From Micromonospora parva (GTDB lineage Bacteria; Actinomycetota; Actinomycetes; Mycobacteriales; Micromonosporaceae), in the NCBI RefSeq assembly GCF_000718515.1, contig NZ_JNZS01000009.1, positions 124,001 through 188,000 of the forward strand: a DNA stretch of 64,000 nucleotides, given 5' to 3'. The notes under the pieces were generated by a model. That model saw only the letters and a list, made by a program, of their open reading frames with translations, had not been told where the DNA came from and searched no databases. Made by a program: the position numbers and the translations under genes. The stretch's first letter is position 1. Every line of letters begins with the position of its first letter. Below are positions 1-9,310 of the stretch, in pieces.

Positions 1-1053
1 GTGCTGGTCGCTGCCGTCCTCTTCTTCGCGCGGCGGCTGCGCACCAGGCAGGCCGTTCCGTTCGGTCGCCGGCTGTTCACCGCCGATCTGCTCGGCGGGG
101 TGTTGTTCGCCGGTATCGGCCTGTTGATGGCGTTCCCGTTCTACAAGGTGACCGAGCTGCACCCGTACGCCGAGCGCACCATCGCCGACATCAGCATCTT
201 CTCGCCGCCGGCGTCGGGCTTCGTGACGGCGCCCGCGGAGTCGCGGATCTGGGGTGGGCTGCACGAGGGGGCCCGGGCGGCACTGCCGTGGCACCCGGAG
301 ATGACCCTCCTGCCGGGCTTCGTGCTCTACGCGCTCGCCGCGGGTGGGTTGTTCTTCTCGGTCTGGCGGCTGCGGCAGCGACTGCTGCTGCTGGTCGGGG
401 TGCTGGTGACGATGGCCTTCGCGATGGGCACCCGCTTCTTCGACGGCACCTTCACCTACGTGCCACTCTTCGAGCACCTGCCGGGCTGGAGCGGGTTGCG
501 TACCCCTGGGCGGTTGATGCTCTGGACCACGTTGTTGCTCGCCCTGCTCGCGGCGGGCGCGGTCACCGCGCTCACCGACCGGGTCCGCGAGTTGACCGCG
601 CAACGGATCCCGTCCTGGCCGGGGCCGTGGCTGCGGATGGCCACCCTGCTGCCGCTGCTGCTGGTCACCGTCGAGGGGCTGAACACCACCCCGCATCCGG
701 TGGTGCCGACCCAGCCGGCGGCGATGCGTTCGGCGGAAGGGCCGATGCTGGTGCTGCCCAGCAATCAGAGCCTGGACCAGCACGTGATGCTCTGGTCGAC
801 CAGCGGGTTCCCCGACGTGGTCAACGGTGGTAGCGGCTTCACGCCGCGCCAGCTCGACGACGTCCGTCGGGTGAGCCAGTCGTTCCCGGACCAGACGAGC
901 GTCGACTACCTGCGCACGCTCGGCGTCCGCACTGTGGTGCTGCTGCGCGGCCAGGTCGCCGGCACACCGTGGGAGATCACCATTGACGCCCCGGTCGAGT
1001 CGCTCGGCATCAGCCGGCAGGAGGTCGGGGACGCTGTCGTCTATCGGCTCTGA
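1..1053 (+). CDS. Polytopic membrane protein, 5' end outside window
   Basis: The frame is already open at base 1, so the N-terminus probably lies outside the window; the GTG at base 1 looks like chance. About 350 residues are visible. Hydrophobic helices appear near residues 31-50, 105-120, 130-142, 168-190 and 207-222, followed by a soluble tail of about 120 residues containing YLRTLGVRTVVLL. This layout (helices, then an extracytoplasmic tail) is common in actinobacterial YfhO/GT-C-like membrane proteins, but I see no catalytic signature and assign no reaction. It converges on the GT87-type gene, with a long hairpin in between. Confidence 0.7.
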   Translation: MLVAAVLFFARRLRTRQAVPFGRRLFTADLLGGVLFAGIGLLMAFPFYKVTELHPYAERTIADISIFSPPASGFVTAPAESRIWGGLHEGARAALPWHPEMTLLPGFVLYALAAGGLFFSVWRLRQRLLLLVGVLVTMAFAMGTRFFDGTFTYVPLFEHLPGWSGLRTPGRLMLWTTLLLALLAAGAVTALTDRVRELTAQRIPSWPGPWLRMATLLPLLLVTVEGLNTTPHPVVPTQPAAMRSAEGPMLVLPSNQSLDQHVMLWSTSGFPDVVNGGSGFTPRQLDDVRRVSQSFPDQTSVDYLRTLGVRTVVLLRGQVAGTPWEITIDAPVESLGISRQEVGDAVVYRL

Positions 1054-1068
1054 AGCTCTTCATGGGCG

Positions 1069-1145
1069 GGGTTTGCGGGGGGATCCCGCCCGGCTCCGGG
1101 CGGTCAGGCTTGATCCCTGCGCCGGGCGGGCTCCCCCGCAAACCC
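1069..1145. terminator. Bipartite hairpin between convergent genes
   Basis: Outer arms 1069-1081 and 1133-1145 are a perfect 13-bp inverted repeat (GGGTTTGCGGGGG and its complement). Inner arms 1085-1094 and 1121-1130 (CCCGCCCGGC and its complement) add 10 bp. It lies between two genes that end towards each other and could stop transcription from both sides. There is no T tract on either strand. Confidence 0.6.
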
Positions 1146-1184
1146 TGGCGTGGTTCCGGCCGTAGTAGACCTTCAGGCTCTGGG

Positions 1185-2693
1185 TCAGGTGGTTGGGACG
1201 GGCTCGGGTTGCGGTTCGCTGCTCGTCTCTCTGCGGCGCCACCGGTCTATCCAGGGCGCGTCTGGTGCGCCGTCGAGAACGCCGCCGTCCGGGTCGTCCG
1301 GGTAGGTGGCCCGCACCGCGTCCTGCTCGGGGTGCAGGATCTCCCGCACCACAAACCCGCAGAGCACCACCACAGTGGCCAGCCGCAACGTCGAGGCCAG
1401 CACGAACACACCCTCCGGGAAGACCGGGCGGCTGGTCGCCGCGCCGAGCAGTTCGCCGTAGAAGGCGACGAAGTAGCAGACCTCGGCGATCTGCCAGGCC
1501 AGGAACGCTCCCCACTTCGGCCGGGCCAGCACCACCAGCGGGAGCAGCCAGAGGACGAACTGCTGCGACCAGACCTTGCTGAAGATGAGGAACGCCGCCA
1601 CCACCAGGAAGCCGAGCTGAGCCAGCCGCGGTCGACGTGGTGCCCGCAGCGCCAGCACGGCCACGCCGAGGCAGGCCAGCCCGAACAGCGCGTACGACAG
1701 GGTGTTGAGGGTGGGGATGTTGGCGTTCAGCCACTCGAACGGACCGAGCTGGGCGGGGTCGTTGCCGACCTTGCCGTCCAGGTAGCGCCCGATGTACCAG
1801 AGCGTGCCCCAGTCGATCGGCCGGGTGGTGTTCAGCTCGAAGAACCGGTCCCAGTTCTCCGGGTACGCCCGGGCGGCCGGCAGGTTCACCAGCACCACGG
1901 CGGCGATCGCCGTACCGATGGCGGTGAGCGCGGCGCGGACCCGGTCGGCCCGTAGCGCCAGGATGAGGATCGGCCCGAGCAGGAACAGCGGCCAGAGTTT
2001 CGCGGCGCCGGCCAGCCCGAGCAGTATGCCGGCCACCGCCGGTCGTTTCCGGGCCCAGGCCAGCAGGCCGAAGGCGGCCAACCCGATGGCGAGCAGGTCC
2101 CAGTTGACGGTGGCGGTGAGCACCAGCGCCGGGGCCAGTGCGAACAGCGCCGCGTCCCAGGGTCGTCGGCGGCGCAGTGCCAGGATCACCGCCACCGTGG
2201 CCACCGCGAGCGCGCCCAGCACCAGCGCGTTGAGGTTGTAGAACCACTGCCCCTGGTTGATGCTCGGGTCGCCGTCACCGATCGCGTGCACCGGCAGGCC
2301 CAGTGCCCCCATGAAGTAGCCGGTCAGCACCGGGTACTCCACCGGGTGGTCACGGTAGGGCACCTTGCCCTCGTTGAGACCTTCGGCGTAGTAGAGGGCG
2401 AGGACGTCGGTGTAGCAGAACCGGGTGTACTGGACGTTGTTCTGCCAGGCGCCGTCCTGACACGGCGACTTCTGCACCCAGTGCAGCGCGAGCGTCAGGC
2501 AGGTCAGGGCCAGCACGATCCGGACGGCGGTCCAGAAGCGGCGCTCCCGACCGGCTGGCCGGTTCAGCGCGGTCGCGTGGTCGCCCAGTGGGCCGCCGAT
2601 CGCGGCGGAGATGCCGCGGACGAACCCATCGGAGCGGGACGGGTGGTCGATGGTTCCGGCTTCGTCGATACCGGGCGTCGACTGGGTGCTCAT
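1185..2693 (-). CDS. GT87-type (DUF2029) membrane glycosyltransferase
   Basis: The 502-residue protein is strongly hydrophobic with about ten helices, starting near residue 55 after a polar cytosolic head. After the first helix comes an extracytoplasmic loop with the motif YRDHPVEYP, the acidic loop expected in GT-C polyprenyl-phosphate-mannose-dependent transferases of the GT87 family. The tail is polar and acidic. Members transfer mannose or arabinose to envelope glycolipids; the substrate here is unknown. It follows ponA on the same strand, as Rv0051 follows ponA1 in M. tuberculosis, but an intrinsic terminator separates the two. The ATG at 2693 is the natural start. Confidence 0.8.
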   Translation of the reverse strand: MSTQSTPGIDEAGTIDHPSRSDGFVRGISAAIGGPLGDHATALNRPAGRERRFWTAVRIVLALTCLTLALHWVQKSPCQDGAWQNNVQYTRFCYTDVLALYYAEGLNEGKVPYRDHPVEYPVLTGYFMGALGLPVHAIGDGDPSINQGQWFYNLNALVLGALAVATVAVILALRRRRPWDAALFALAPALVLTATVNWDLLAIGLAAFGLLAWARKRPAVAGILLGLAGAAKLWPLFLLGPILILALRADRVRAALTAIGTAIAAVVLVNLPAARAYPENWDRFFELNTTRPIDWGTLWYIGRYLDGKVGNDPAQLGPFEWLNANIPTLNTLSYALFGLACLGVAVLALRAPRRPRLAQLGFLVVAAFLIFSKVWSQQFVLWLLPLVVLARPKWGAFLAWQIAEVCYFVAFYGELLGAATSRPVFPEGVFVLASTLRLATVVVLCGFVVREILHPEQDAVRATYPDDPDGGVLDGAPDAPWIDRWRRRETSSEPQPEPVPTT

Positions 2694-2756
2694 GAAGAGG
2701 CATCCTGCCGTACGACAGGGGTGCCCGTCCCGTCCCGGCGCGGAGTTCCGGGTACG

Positions 2757-2802
2757 AAAACGCCGCCGCCGGCCGGGACAGGTCGTCCGGCCGGCGGCGG
2801 CG
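2757..2802 (-). terminator. Intrinsic terminator downstream of ponA
   Basis: Arms 2787-2802 and 2761-2776 form a perfect 16-bp GC-rich stem with a 10-nt loop. On the minus strand the stem is followed directly by TTTTCG. This is a classical intrinsic terminator for the ponA transcript and implies that the GT87-type gene has its own promoter or depends on read-through. Confidence 0.8.
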
Positions 2803-2819
2803 TCGTGCGCTGGTGTGGG

Positions 2820-5744
2820 TCAGTCCCGGTTGGGTGGCAGGCTGGGTAACAGGCCACCGCCGGCGCCACCGGGATTGCCCCCGGGGTTGCCGCCCCCGCC
2901 GGGTGTACCGCCGCCCCCGGGGTTGCCGCCCCCGCCGGGGTTACCACCGCCCCCGGGGTTGTTGTTGCAGAACAGGTCGATCAGCGGGTTACACGGCTGG
3001 TTGGGTTGATTCGACGGCGGCGGCGGTGGGGGCGGAGGCGGAGGCGCTTCGCCGTTTCCAGAGTCCGGATCGCCGACGTTCGCCGCCGGCGGGAAGTCGA
3101 GCTTCGGTTTGCCCTTCAGCGCCTCGTTCATGAACCGCTCCCAGATGTCGCCTGGGAGGTTTCCACCACTGACCTTGCGGCCGTCCTTGAGGATGAGTGG
3201 CTTGCGGTCCCGCACGTTGCCCACCCACACCGCGGTGGCCAGCTGTGGCGTGTAACCGATCATCCAGGCGTCGCCGTTGTCCTCGCTGCCGCCCTTGAGT
3301 TCCCAGGTACCGGTCTTGGAGGCCGCCTTGCGACCGTCATCGAGCCGATGGTTGACAGCGGCCGGGTAGTCCTTCAGCACTGACGTCACGTCGTCCACGA
3401 CGCTCTTGTCGATTCTGCGCTTCGAGTCGAGCTTCTCGCTGTAGACCTTGTCCCACTTACCGGTGTTCGGGTTCTGCTTCTCCACCGAGTAGAGGAAGTG
3501 GGCCTTGTTGTAGACGCCGCCGTTGGCGAAGGTGGCGACGCCGTTGGCGTGGTCCAGCACGGTGATCGGGTACTGGCCGTAGCCGACCACGTTGAAGAAC
3601 GGCTCCGGCGTGACGTCCTTCGCGTCGGTCTTGGTCAGGTCGTAGGCCTTCGCCGGGTTGGTGTCAGTACGCCACATGGTGGTGACACCGGCCTGCTTGG
3701 CCATGTCGACGACCTTGTCCGCGCCGATCTCCTCCGTGACGTAGTAGAACGGCACGTTGAGGGACTTCAGCGTGGACACCCTGAGGGTGCAGGAGTTGCC
3801 GCAGGAGGGGTTGTCGGTGCCGGCGTTGCTGACCTTGAAGGTGCCTGTCGGCTTGAAAGCCTTGCCCTTCCACCGGGACTCGAGCGACTTCTTCTCCTTG
3901 AGCGCCGCCGCCAGGGTGTAGATCTTGAAGCTTGATCCGGGGGAGTGACCACCACTGATCGCCCCGGTGGAGTCGGTGTTCTTGCCGGCGTAGTCGGTGC
4001 CGGTGCCGTTGTCACCGCCGTAGTACGCGACGACCCGACCGTTGGTGGGGTCGATCGCCACCACCGCGGCCATGATGTTGCTCCGCTCACCGGCCAACTC
4101 GGAGCCCTTGGACTTGCGCTGGGCCGTCTCGACCGCCGCGGCCTGCATCTTGGTGTCCACCGTGGTGCGGATCCGGTAACCGCCGGCCATCAGCGCCTGG
4201 GAGCACAGCGGCTTGGCGTCGGTCACCTCCGCGTCCTTCTCGACGCAGATGCCCCTGTCCCGCATCTCCTGGCGGACGTAGTTGATGACGTTGCCGTACG
4301 GGGTGTCGACGCCGAAGTCGACGCCGATGCCGCCCTTCTTCGGGGCCTTGATGCTCTTCATCGGGTACTCGGTAGGCCGCGGCTCCTTGCCGGGCACACC
4401 GAGCCAGCCCTCCTTGACCATGCCGTCGATCACGTAGTTCCAGCGGTCCTGGGCGTCGGTCGGGTTGATCGCCGGGTCGTACCCCTGGTGGGTGGAGCTG
4501 GGTTCCGGTTGCTTGATCAGGGCTGCGAGCACCGCGCCCTCGGCCGGCTTGAGGTCCTTCACCGACTTACCGAAGTAGGTCTGCGACGCCGCCTCGATGC
4601 CGTAGGCACCCCGGCCGAAGTAGATCACGTTGAGGTAGTGCTGCATGATCTGCGGCTTCGTGTACTCGTCGTTGAGCTTGGAGGCGAGGATCGCCTCCTT
4701 CACCTTCCGGGCGTACGTGTCGTCCTTCAGGTTGTCGTAGGCGTTACGCGCGTACTGCTGGGTGATGGTGGAGGCACCCTGCTTGTCGCCGCCGGAGAGG
4801 TTGTTCCAGCCGGCACGGGCGATGCCCTTGTAGTCCACACCGGAGTGCCGGTAGAAGTTCCGGTCCTCGGCGGCGGCCACCGCGTCCTGCACGTACTGCG
4901 GAATCTGGTCGATGGTGACCAGGGTGCGGTTCTGATCCCCCACCTTGGCGATGATCGTCTTGTTGTCGAAGGCGTACAGCGTGGTCGCCTGCGGCGGGGT
5001 GATCTCGTCCGGGAGCACCACGTTCGTCGAGTAGTAGGTGAACCCGACCACGCCGATGCCGGCGAGCATGATGAAGACGGCGAACCCGGCGATCAGCAGG
5101 TTCATCCGCTTGCGCTTCTTGGCCCGCGCCGCGGCACCCGGGTCACCCGGACCACGACCGCCCCGACCGGGACCGCCCGGGCCTCCCGGCCCATTGGGCC
5201 CGCCCGGCCCACCGGAGACCGGTGAGACGCTCGCCCGAGCGACCGCCGCACGACCGCCGACCGACGCGGAGCCGACGCTGGCCCGGCCCGCCGAGGCGGT
5301 GCCGACCGAGGCGGCCCCGACGGCCGCGGCGCCGACCGCCGCCCGTCCTGCCGGTGCGCCCGGCGCCGGGGAGACGGGCACCGAGGCCCGACCGGCGCCA
5401 GCGCGACCGGTGGCGGCCACACCCGGTGCCGGCGATACCGGCACCGAGGCCCGTCCGGCCCGGCCCGGCGATGCCGAACCCACCGAGGCGGATCCGGCGG
5501 CCGCGCCGCCACGCGGCGGCACCGAGGCGGAGCCGCCAACCGTGGCGCGACCACCGGCAGCCCGTGGTGTCACCGAGGCCCGGCCTGGGGTTGCCGTGCC
5601 TCGGTCGGAGGCTGACCAGCCGCTCCCGCCGGAGTCACCGCCGGGTCTGCGGTACGCGTCGTCCGCGCCCGGTCCGGGGTCACCGTCGGGACCCGAGTGC
5701 TGGGTCCGTCCGCGCGCAGAACTGGGATCGCCGTACGAGTTCAT
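2820..5744 (-). CDS. ponA: Class A penicillin-binding protein (PonA-like)
   Basis: Bifunctional peptidoglycan synthase of 974 residues: glycosyltransferase 51 polymerises lipid II and the transpeptidase domain cross-links stems outside the membrane. The cytosolic head (1-213) is low-complexity Ala/Gly/Pro/Ser sequence with repeated RASV-type motifs. The single membrane anchor is about 214-236. GT51 has catalytic Glu293 in EDRNFYRHSG, followed by GASTITQQ. The transpeptidase shows SSFK with Ser604, an SLN motif and KTG at 810-812. The C-terminus is a Pro- and Gly-rich tail with GGGGNP repeats. Long disordered ends of this kind are known in actinobacterial PonA1. It sits next to the DUF5318 gene as in mycobacteria. 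Confidence 0.95.
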   Translation of the reverse strand: MNSYGDPSSARGRTQHSGPDGDPGPGADDAYRRPGGDSGGSGWSASDRGTATPGRASVTPRAAGGRATVGGSASVPPRGGAAAGSASVGSASPGRAGRASVPVSPAPGVAATGRAGAGRASVPVSPAPGAPAGRAAVGAAAVGAASVGTASAGRASVGSASVGGRAAVARASVSPVSGGPGGPNGPGGPGGPGRGGRGPGDPGAAARAKKRKRMNLLIAGFAVFIMLAGIGVVGFTYYSTNVVLPDEITPPQATTLYAFDNKTIIAKVGDQNRTLVTIDQIPQYVQDAVAAAEDRNFYRHSGVDYKGIARAGWNNLSGGDKQGASTITQQYARNAYDNLKDDTYARKVKEAILASKLNDEYTKPQIMQHYLNVIYFGRGAYGIEAASQTYFGKSVKDLKPAEGAVLAALIKQPEPSSTHQGYDPAINPTDAQDRWNYVIDGMVKEGWLGVPGKEPRPTEYPMKSIKAPKKGGIGVDFGVDTPYGNVINYVRQEMRDRGICVEKDAEVTDAKPLCSQALMAGGYRIRTTVDTKMQAAAVETAQRKSKGSELAGERSNIMAAVVAIDPTNGRVVAYYGGDNGTGTDYAGKNTDSTGAISGGHSPGSSFKIYTLAAALKEKKSLESRWKGKAFKPTGTFKVSNAGTDNPSCGNSCTLRVSTLKSLNVPFYYVTEEIGADKVVDMAKQAGVTTMWRTDTNPAKAYDLTKTDAKDVTPEPFFNVVGYGQYPITVLDHANGVATFANGGVYNKAHFLYSVEKQNPNTGKWDKVYSEKLDSKRRIDKSVVDDVTSVLKDYPAAVNHRLDDGRKAASKTGTWELKGGSEDNGDAWMIGYTPQLATAVWVGNVRDRKPLILKDGRKVSGGNLPGDIWERFMNEALKGKPKLDFPPAANVGDPDSGNGEAPPPPPPPPPPSNQPNQPCNPLIDLFCNNNPGGGGNPGGGGNPGGGGTPGGGGNPGGNPGGAGGGLLPSLPPNRD

Positions 5745-5941
5745 TCCTCACACCCTGCCGGTCGCGGTGGGGCGCTGCTGCGCCGCCACCGGGTTGCCGT
5801 GAGTTGCTTCACCCGGGGCGCCGGCACGGGGGTGCCGGCCGACCGGGGTCATTGCCGTATCAATCGGGCCAATCGGACCACCATCCAGTCGACCGTCCCG
5901 GGTTACGTCCGCGGCCCCGGGGCCGGTACAACCAGCTGAGA

Positions 5942-6391
5942 TCACCGTTGCGCCTCTCGCCTCCGCCGGCCGGCGCCTTCGGCGCCCGCCGCGTCCTGCT
6001 CGCCGGTGCCGTCGCTGTCGGCGGCCAGACCGTCCCGGCCGAGCAGGTACTGCTCGACGAGATGGTTCCAGTCACAACCGAGGCACACCTCCACCACGAA
6101 GACCTGGAACTCACGCAGCGTCATCGCCAGCACTGGCAACTCGGCAAGTGTCCGGGCCTGCCCGGCGGACTGCTTGAGTTCGTCACCGTAAATGTAGTGG
6201 ACGAGGGTCAGGTTTTCGCTGCGGCAGATCGGGCAGCGCCGGTCGGTCGGCTCACCATGGAACCGAGCGGCGTTCTTCAGGTACGGCGACGCGTCGCAGA
6301 CGTCGTACGTGCCGACTCGGCCGGCCAGGAGCTCACGCAGCACCGCTCGCTTCTGAAGCGAGTAGTCGACGACCTGGCGCTGCGTACGCAT
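5942..6391 (-). CDS. DUF5318 zinc-ribbon protein (Rv0049-like)
   Basis: This 149-residue soluble protein has two CxxC pairs, CPIC and CLGC, about 50 residues apart, suggesting a zinc ribbon. The stretch between them (HYIYGDEL ... REFQVFVVEVC) is typical of the actinobacterial DUF5318 family, of unknown function, which sits upstream of ponA1. Here it lies 197 bp upstream of ponA on the same strand, so the two may be co-transcribed. It is divergent from padR, and the gap between them (6392-6567) carries the PadR operator. Confidence 0.8.
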   Translation of the reverse strand: MRTQRQVVDYSLQKRAVLRELLAGRVGTYDVCDASPYLKNAARFHGEPTDRRCPICRSENLTLVHYIYGDELKQSAGQARTLAELPVLAMTLREFQVFVVEVCLGCDWNHLVEQYLLGRDGLAADSDGTGEQDAAGAEGAGRRRREAQR

Positions 6392-6469
6392 GCGGAGAAG
6401 GGTACGCGGTCCGGCCCGAGCAGGCGACCGCGCTCACATTCCGTGACGACGACATCTCGGAACGGGGGT

Positions 6470-6498
6470 TTGCCCCGACCCCCGCGACCCGCTAACGT
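6470..6498 (+). promoter_or_regulatory. Probable sigma-A-type promoter of padR-ino1
   Basis: TTGCCC (6470-6475) and TAACGT (6493-6498) are separated by exactly 17 bp. Transcription would start near 6505, inside the perfect palindrome at 6499-6523. The hexamers are partial matches to actinobacterial housekeeping promoters; the overlap with the operator strengthens the call. Confidence 0.5.
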
Positions 6499-6523
6499 GC
6501 GATGTATCGGTCCGATACATCGC
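6499..6523. promoter_or_regulatory. PadR operator: perfect 12-bp inverted repeat
   Basis: Left arm GCGATGTATCGG (6499-6510), one central base, right arm CCGATACATCGC (6512-6523). It contains the ATGTAT...ATACAT core expected of PadR-family operators. It begins one base after the predicted -10 box, so a bound regulator would block initiation of the padR-ino1 transcript. Confidence 0.8.
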
Positions 6524-6567
6524 GGCGGTTATCACTCCACGCCGGAGGGTAAAGAGAGGGTGGCCCC

Positions 6568-7206
6568 GTGCTCGAGTTCGCCATCCTCGGCCTCCTGCAG
6601 GAGTCTCCGATGCACGGCTATGAGCTGCGCAAGGAGCTGACCGCCAAACTCGGCGCGATCCGGGCGGCGATCAGCTACGGCTCGCTCTACCCCACGCTAC
6701 GCAGGCTGCAGGCGGCGGGATGGATCACCGAAGCTGCTGAGACGCCCGCCACTGCCGAGGAGGTTCCCGCGCTGACCAGCCGACGAGGTCGGGTGGTCTA
6801 CAAAATCACCGCGGAAGGCAAGGAACGCTTCGCCCAGCTGATCGCACAGGCCGGGCCCGAGACGTACGACGACACGGGCTTCGGGGTGCACTTCGCGTTC
6901 TTCGCCCGGACCGACCAGGCGACCCGACTGCGCATTCTGGAGGGTCGCCGCCGCAAGATCGAGGAGCGTCGCGAAGGGCTTCGTGACGTGCTGGGCCGGG
7001 CGGCCGAGCGCCTCGACGCTTACACGCTGGAACTGCAGCGCCACGGTCTTGATGCCTGTGAGCGCGAGGTCCGCTGGCTGGAGGAGCTCATCGCCAACGA
7101 GCGCTCCGGCCGAGCCCCGACGGTCCCGAACATCGGGACAGCCGGCGGCCGACGAGAAGACAACAGCCCGCCTCCGCCTGGAGAGACCAGGAATGAGCGG
7201 CCGTGA
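6568..7206 (+). CDS. PadR family transcriptional regulator
   Basis: 212 residues. The N-terminal winged helix (1-85) starts with [20 protein letters not shown], a PadR signature; the C-terminal helical domain (about 110-185) is the Vir_act_alpha_C-type dimerisation region. The GTG start follows AGAGAGGG. The protein probably represses its own promoter through the palindrome at 6499-6523. It lies directly upstream of ino1, as Rv0047c does with Rv0046c, so inositol synthesis is its likely target. The effector is unknown. Confidence 0.9.
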   Translation: MLEFAILGLLQESPMHGYELRKELTAKLGAIRAAISYGSLYPTLRRLQAAGWITEAAETPATAEEVPALTSRRGRVVYKITAEGKERFAQLIAQAGPETYDDTGFGVHFAFFARTDQATRLRILEGRRRKIEERREGLRDVLGRAAERLDAYTLELQRHGLDACEREVRWLEELIANERSGRAPTVPNIGTAGGRREDNSPPPPGETRNERP

Positions 7207-7229
7207 CAGAAAAGAAGGAGGCAGACGCT

Positions 7230-8309
7230 ATGGGCTCCGTCCGCGTCGCCATCGTCGGTGTGGGTAACTGCGCCTCGTCCCTGGTTCAGGGCGTCGAGTA
7301 CTACCGGAACGCCAACCCGAACGACCGCGTCCCGGGTCTCATGCACGTCGCCTTCGGCGACTACCACGTCAACGCCGTGGAGTTCGTCGCGGCATTCGAC
7401 GTGGACGCCAAGAAGGTGGGCATGGACCTCGCGGAGGCGATCGTCGCCAGCGAGAACAACACCATCAAGCTCTGCGACGTGCCGCCGACCGGCGTGACGG
7501 TGCAGCGCGGTCCGACCTTCGACGGTCTGGGCCAGTACTACCGCGAGATCGTCGAGGAGTCGGACGCCACCCCGGTCGACGTGGCGCAGGCGCTGCGTGA
7601 CGCGCAGGTCGACGTCGTCGTCTGCTACCTCCCGGTCGGCTCCGAGCAGGCCGCCAAGTTCTACGCCCAGGCCGCGATCGACGCCGGCTGCGCGTTCGTC
7701 AACGCCCTGCCGGTCTTCATCGCCTCCGACCCCGAGTGGGCCCAGAAGTTCACCGACGCCGGCCTGCCGATCGTCGGTGACGACATCAAGAGCCAGGTCG
7801 GCGCCACCATCGTGCACCGCGCCCTCGCGAAGCTCTTCGAGGACCGTGGCGTCGAGCTGCTGCGCACGTACCAGCTCAACTTCGGCGGCAACATGGACTT
7901 CATGAACATGCTGGAGCGCAAGCGCCTGGTCTCGAAGAAGATCTCGAAGACCCAGTCGGTGACCTCGCAGATCCCGCACGAGATGAGCAAGAGCGACGTG
8001 CACATCGGCCCGTCGGACCACGTGCCGTGGCTGGACGACCGCAAGTGGGCGTACATCCGCCTCGAGGGCCGTTCGTTCGGTGACACCCCGCTCAACGCCG
8101 AGCTCAAGCTCGAGGTGTGGGACTCCCCGAACTCGGCCGGCGTCATCATCGACGCGGTCCGGGCCGCGAAGATCGCCCTGGACCGGAAGATCGGCGGCCC
8201 GATCCTGTCGGCCTCGTCGTACTTCATGAAGTCCCCGCCGGTGCAGTACGCCGACCACGACGCCCACCAGGCCGTCGAGGAGTTCATCGCCGGTGAGGTC
8301 GCGCGCTGA
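7230..8309 (+). CDS. ino1: Inositol-3-phosphate synthase
   Basis: 359 residues. It converts glucose 6-phosphate to 1D-myo-inositol 3-phosphate using bound NAD+, the first step towards phosphatidylinositol lipids and mycothiol in actinobacteria. The N-terminal Rossmann signature is [18 protein letters not shown] and [11 protein letters not shown] are active-site motifs of the family. Length fits bacterial Ino1. I prefer the ATG at 7230 because AAGGAGG (7214-7220) stands nine bases upstream; a GTG at 7203 overlaps the end of padR and would add nine residues. The tight spacing makes padR-ino1 an operon. Confidence 0.95.
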   Translation: MGSVRVAIVGVGNCASSLVQGVEYYRNANPNDRVPGLMHVAFGDYHVNAVEFVAAFDVDAKKVGMDLAEAIVASENNTIKLCDVPPTGVTVQRGPTFDGLGQYYREIVEESDATPVDVAQALRDAQVDVVVCYLPVGSEQAAKFYAQAAIDAGCAFVNALPVFIASDPEWAQKFTDAGLPIVGDDIKSQVGATIVHRALAKLFEDRGVELLRTYQLNFGGNMDFMNMLERKRLVSKKISKTQSVTSQIPHEMSKSDVHIGPSDHVPWLDDRKWAYIRLEGRSFGDTPLNAELKLEVWDSPNSAGVIIDAVRAAKIALDRKIGGPILSASSYFMKSPPVQYADHDAHQAVEEFIAGEVAR

Positions 8310-8331
8310 CGCGCTGAGTCACCAAGCAGGT

Positions 8332-8365
8332 CGAAGGGCCGGGTCCGCGTGGACCCGGCCCTTCG
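8332..8365 (+). terminator. Hairpin terminator after ino1
   Basis: A perfect 15-bp stem (8332-8346 with 8351-8365) and a GCGT loop, starting 22 bp after the ino1 stop. It has no T tract, as is common in high-GC actinomycetes. Confidence 0.7.
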
Positions 8366-8616
8366 CCGTGGGTCCGCCGCCATCGCGGGTACGAGGGCGG
8401 TCCCGTGATTCACGGCACCTCTTCCGGAACCACAGGTGACCGGGCGGCTGGGCGCGCCGGTGGCGATCCTCGTCGCGGTGGTCCTGCCGACCCTGCCACC
8501 GGCCAACGCCTTCTTCCGGTCACGGACCCCGGTCGACCCGCCGTGGCCCGGCGCAACGACACCCGGCACCGGCCGGGAGGGGTCGCCCAGCACCGGCTGA
8601 GGCCCGCCGAGGTGGT

Positions 8617-9096
8617 TCAGGACCAGGCGCGTCGCAGCGCGACCCCGGCCTCCAACTCCAGCAGCTTGACCTTGCGGGGCAGGCCCCCACCGAAGCCGAC
8701 CAGCTTGCCGCCCGCGCCGACGATCCGGTGACACGGCACGATCACCGGGATCGGATTGCGGTTGCAGGCCACCCCGACCGCCCGTGCCGCCCCAGGATCG
8801 CCGACCAGGCGCGCCACCTCCCCGTACGTCAGCGTCTGCCCGTACGGAATCCGCGTCATCTCACGCCACACGGCGCGCTCGAAGTCGGAGCCGCGTGGCG
8901 GCGACACCGGGACGGTGAACCCGGTCAGCTCACCGGCGAAGTACGCCCGCAGCTCGTCGACGGCCTGCCGGGACAGCGCGTCGTCGGGCGCCTCGGCGGC
9001 TGCCTCGACCCGCCCGAAATGCGCACCGCAGACGCTGGTGCCGTCGGTGGCGACGGAGAACTCACCGATCGGTGCGTCGAGCACGGTCCAGCGCAT
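8617..9096 (-). CDS. ogt: Methylated-DNA--protein-cysteine methyltransferase
   Basis: 159 residues. A suicide repair protein that moves the alkyl group from O6-alkylguanine to its own cysteine. The active site PCHRI has Cys122; upstream are the helix-turn-helix region TYGEVARLVGDPGAARAVG and the asparagine of CNRNPIP. I take the ATG at 9096, which follows GGAGAATGGGTGG; a longer frame reaches 9228 but its first 44 residues look unrelated to the family. It stands alone between ino1 and the NfeD gene, divergent from the latter. Confidence 0.9.
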   Translation of the reverse strand: MRWTVLDAPIGEFSVATDGTSVCGAHFGRVEAAAEAPDDALSRQAVDELRAYFAGELTGFTVPVSPPRGSDFERAVWREMTRIPYGQTLTYGEVARLVGDPGAARAVGVACNRNPIPVIVPCHRIVGAGGKLVGFGGGLPRKVKLLELEAGVALRRAWS

Positions 9097-9310
9097 CCAC
9101 CCATTCTCCCTGTCCCGGACTCCTTCGCCGGCGCGGCTACCAGCGCCGGGCCGAGTCCCACTACTCGGCGGACCGGATCGCCTCCGCCGCCCGCTCGGTG
9201 AAGGTGGGCGCTGCCCTTTTCCGATCACCGTCAGCGATTCGGCAGCGGTAGATCATCTTGCCCTCTCGCCGGCTCGTTCGGCGTTGCGCGGCGTCGATAC
9301 CGTCAAGGTC

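Noticed and set aside
7203..7229. GTG 7203 as the start of ino1
   Set aside because: AAGGAGG stands at the right distance from ATG 7230, and the Ino1 family begins about there; the longer form is possible but less likely.
9097..9228. A longer N-terminus for the alkyltransferase
   Set aside because: The extra 44 residues are Pro/Arg/Gly-rich, overlap the opposite promoter region, and the shorter form matches the normal length of the family.
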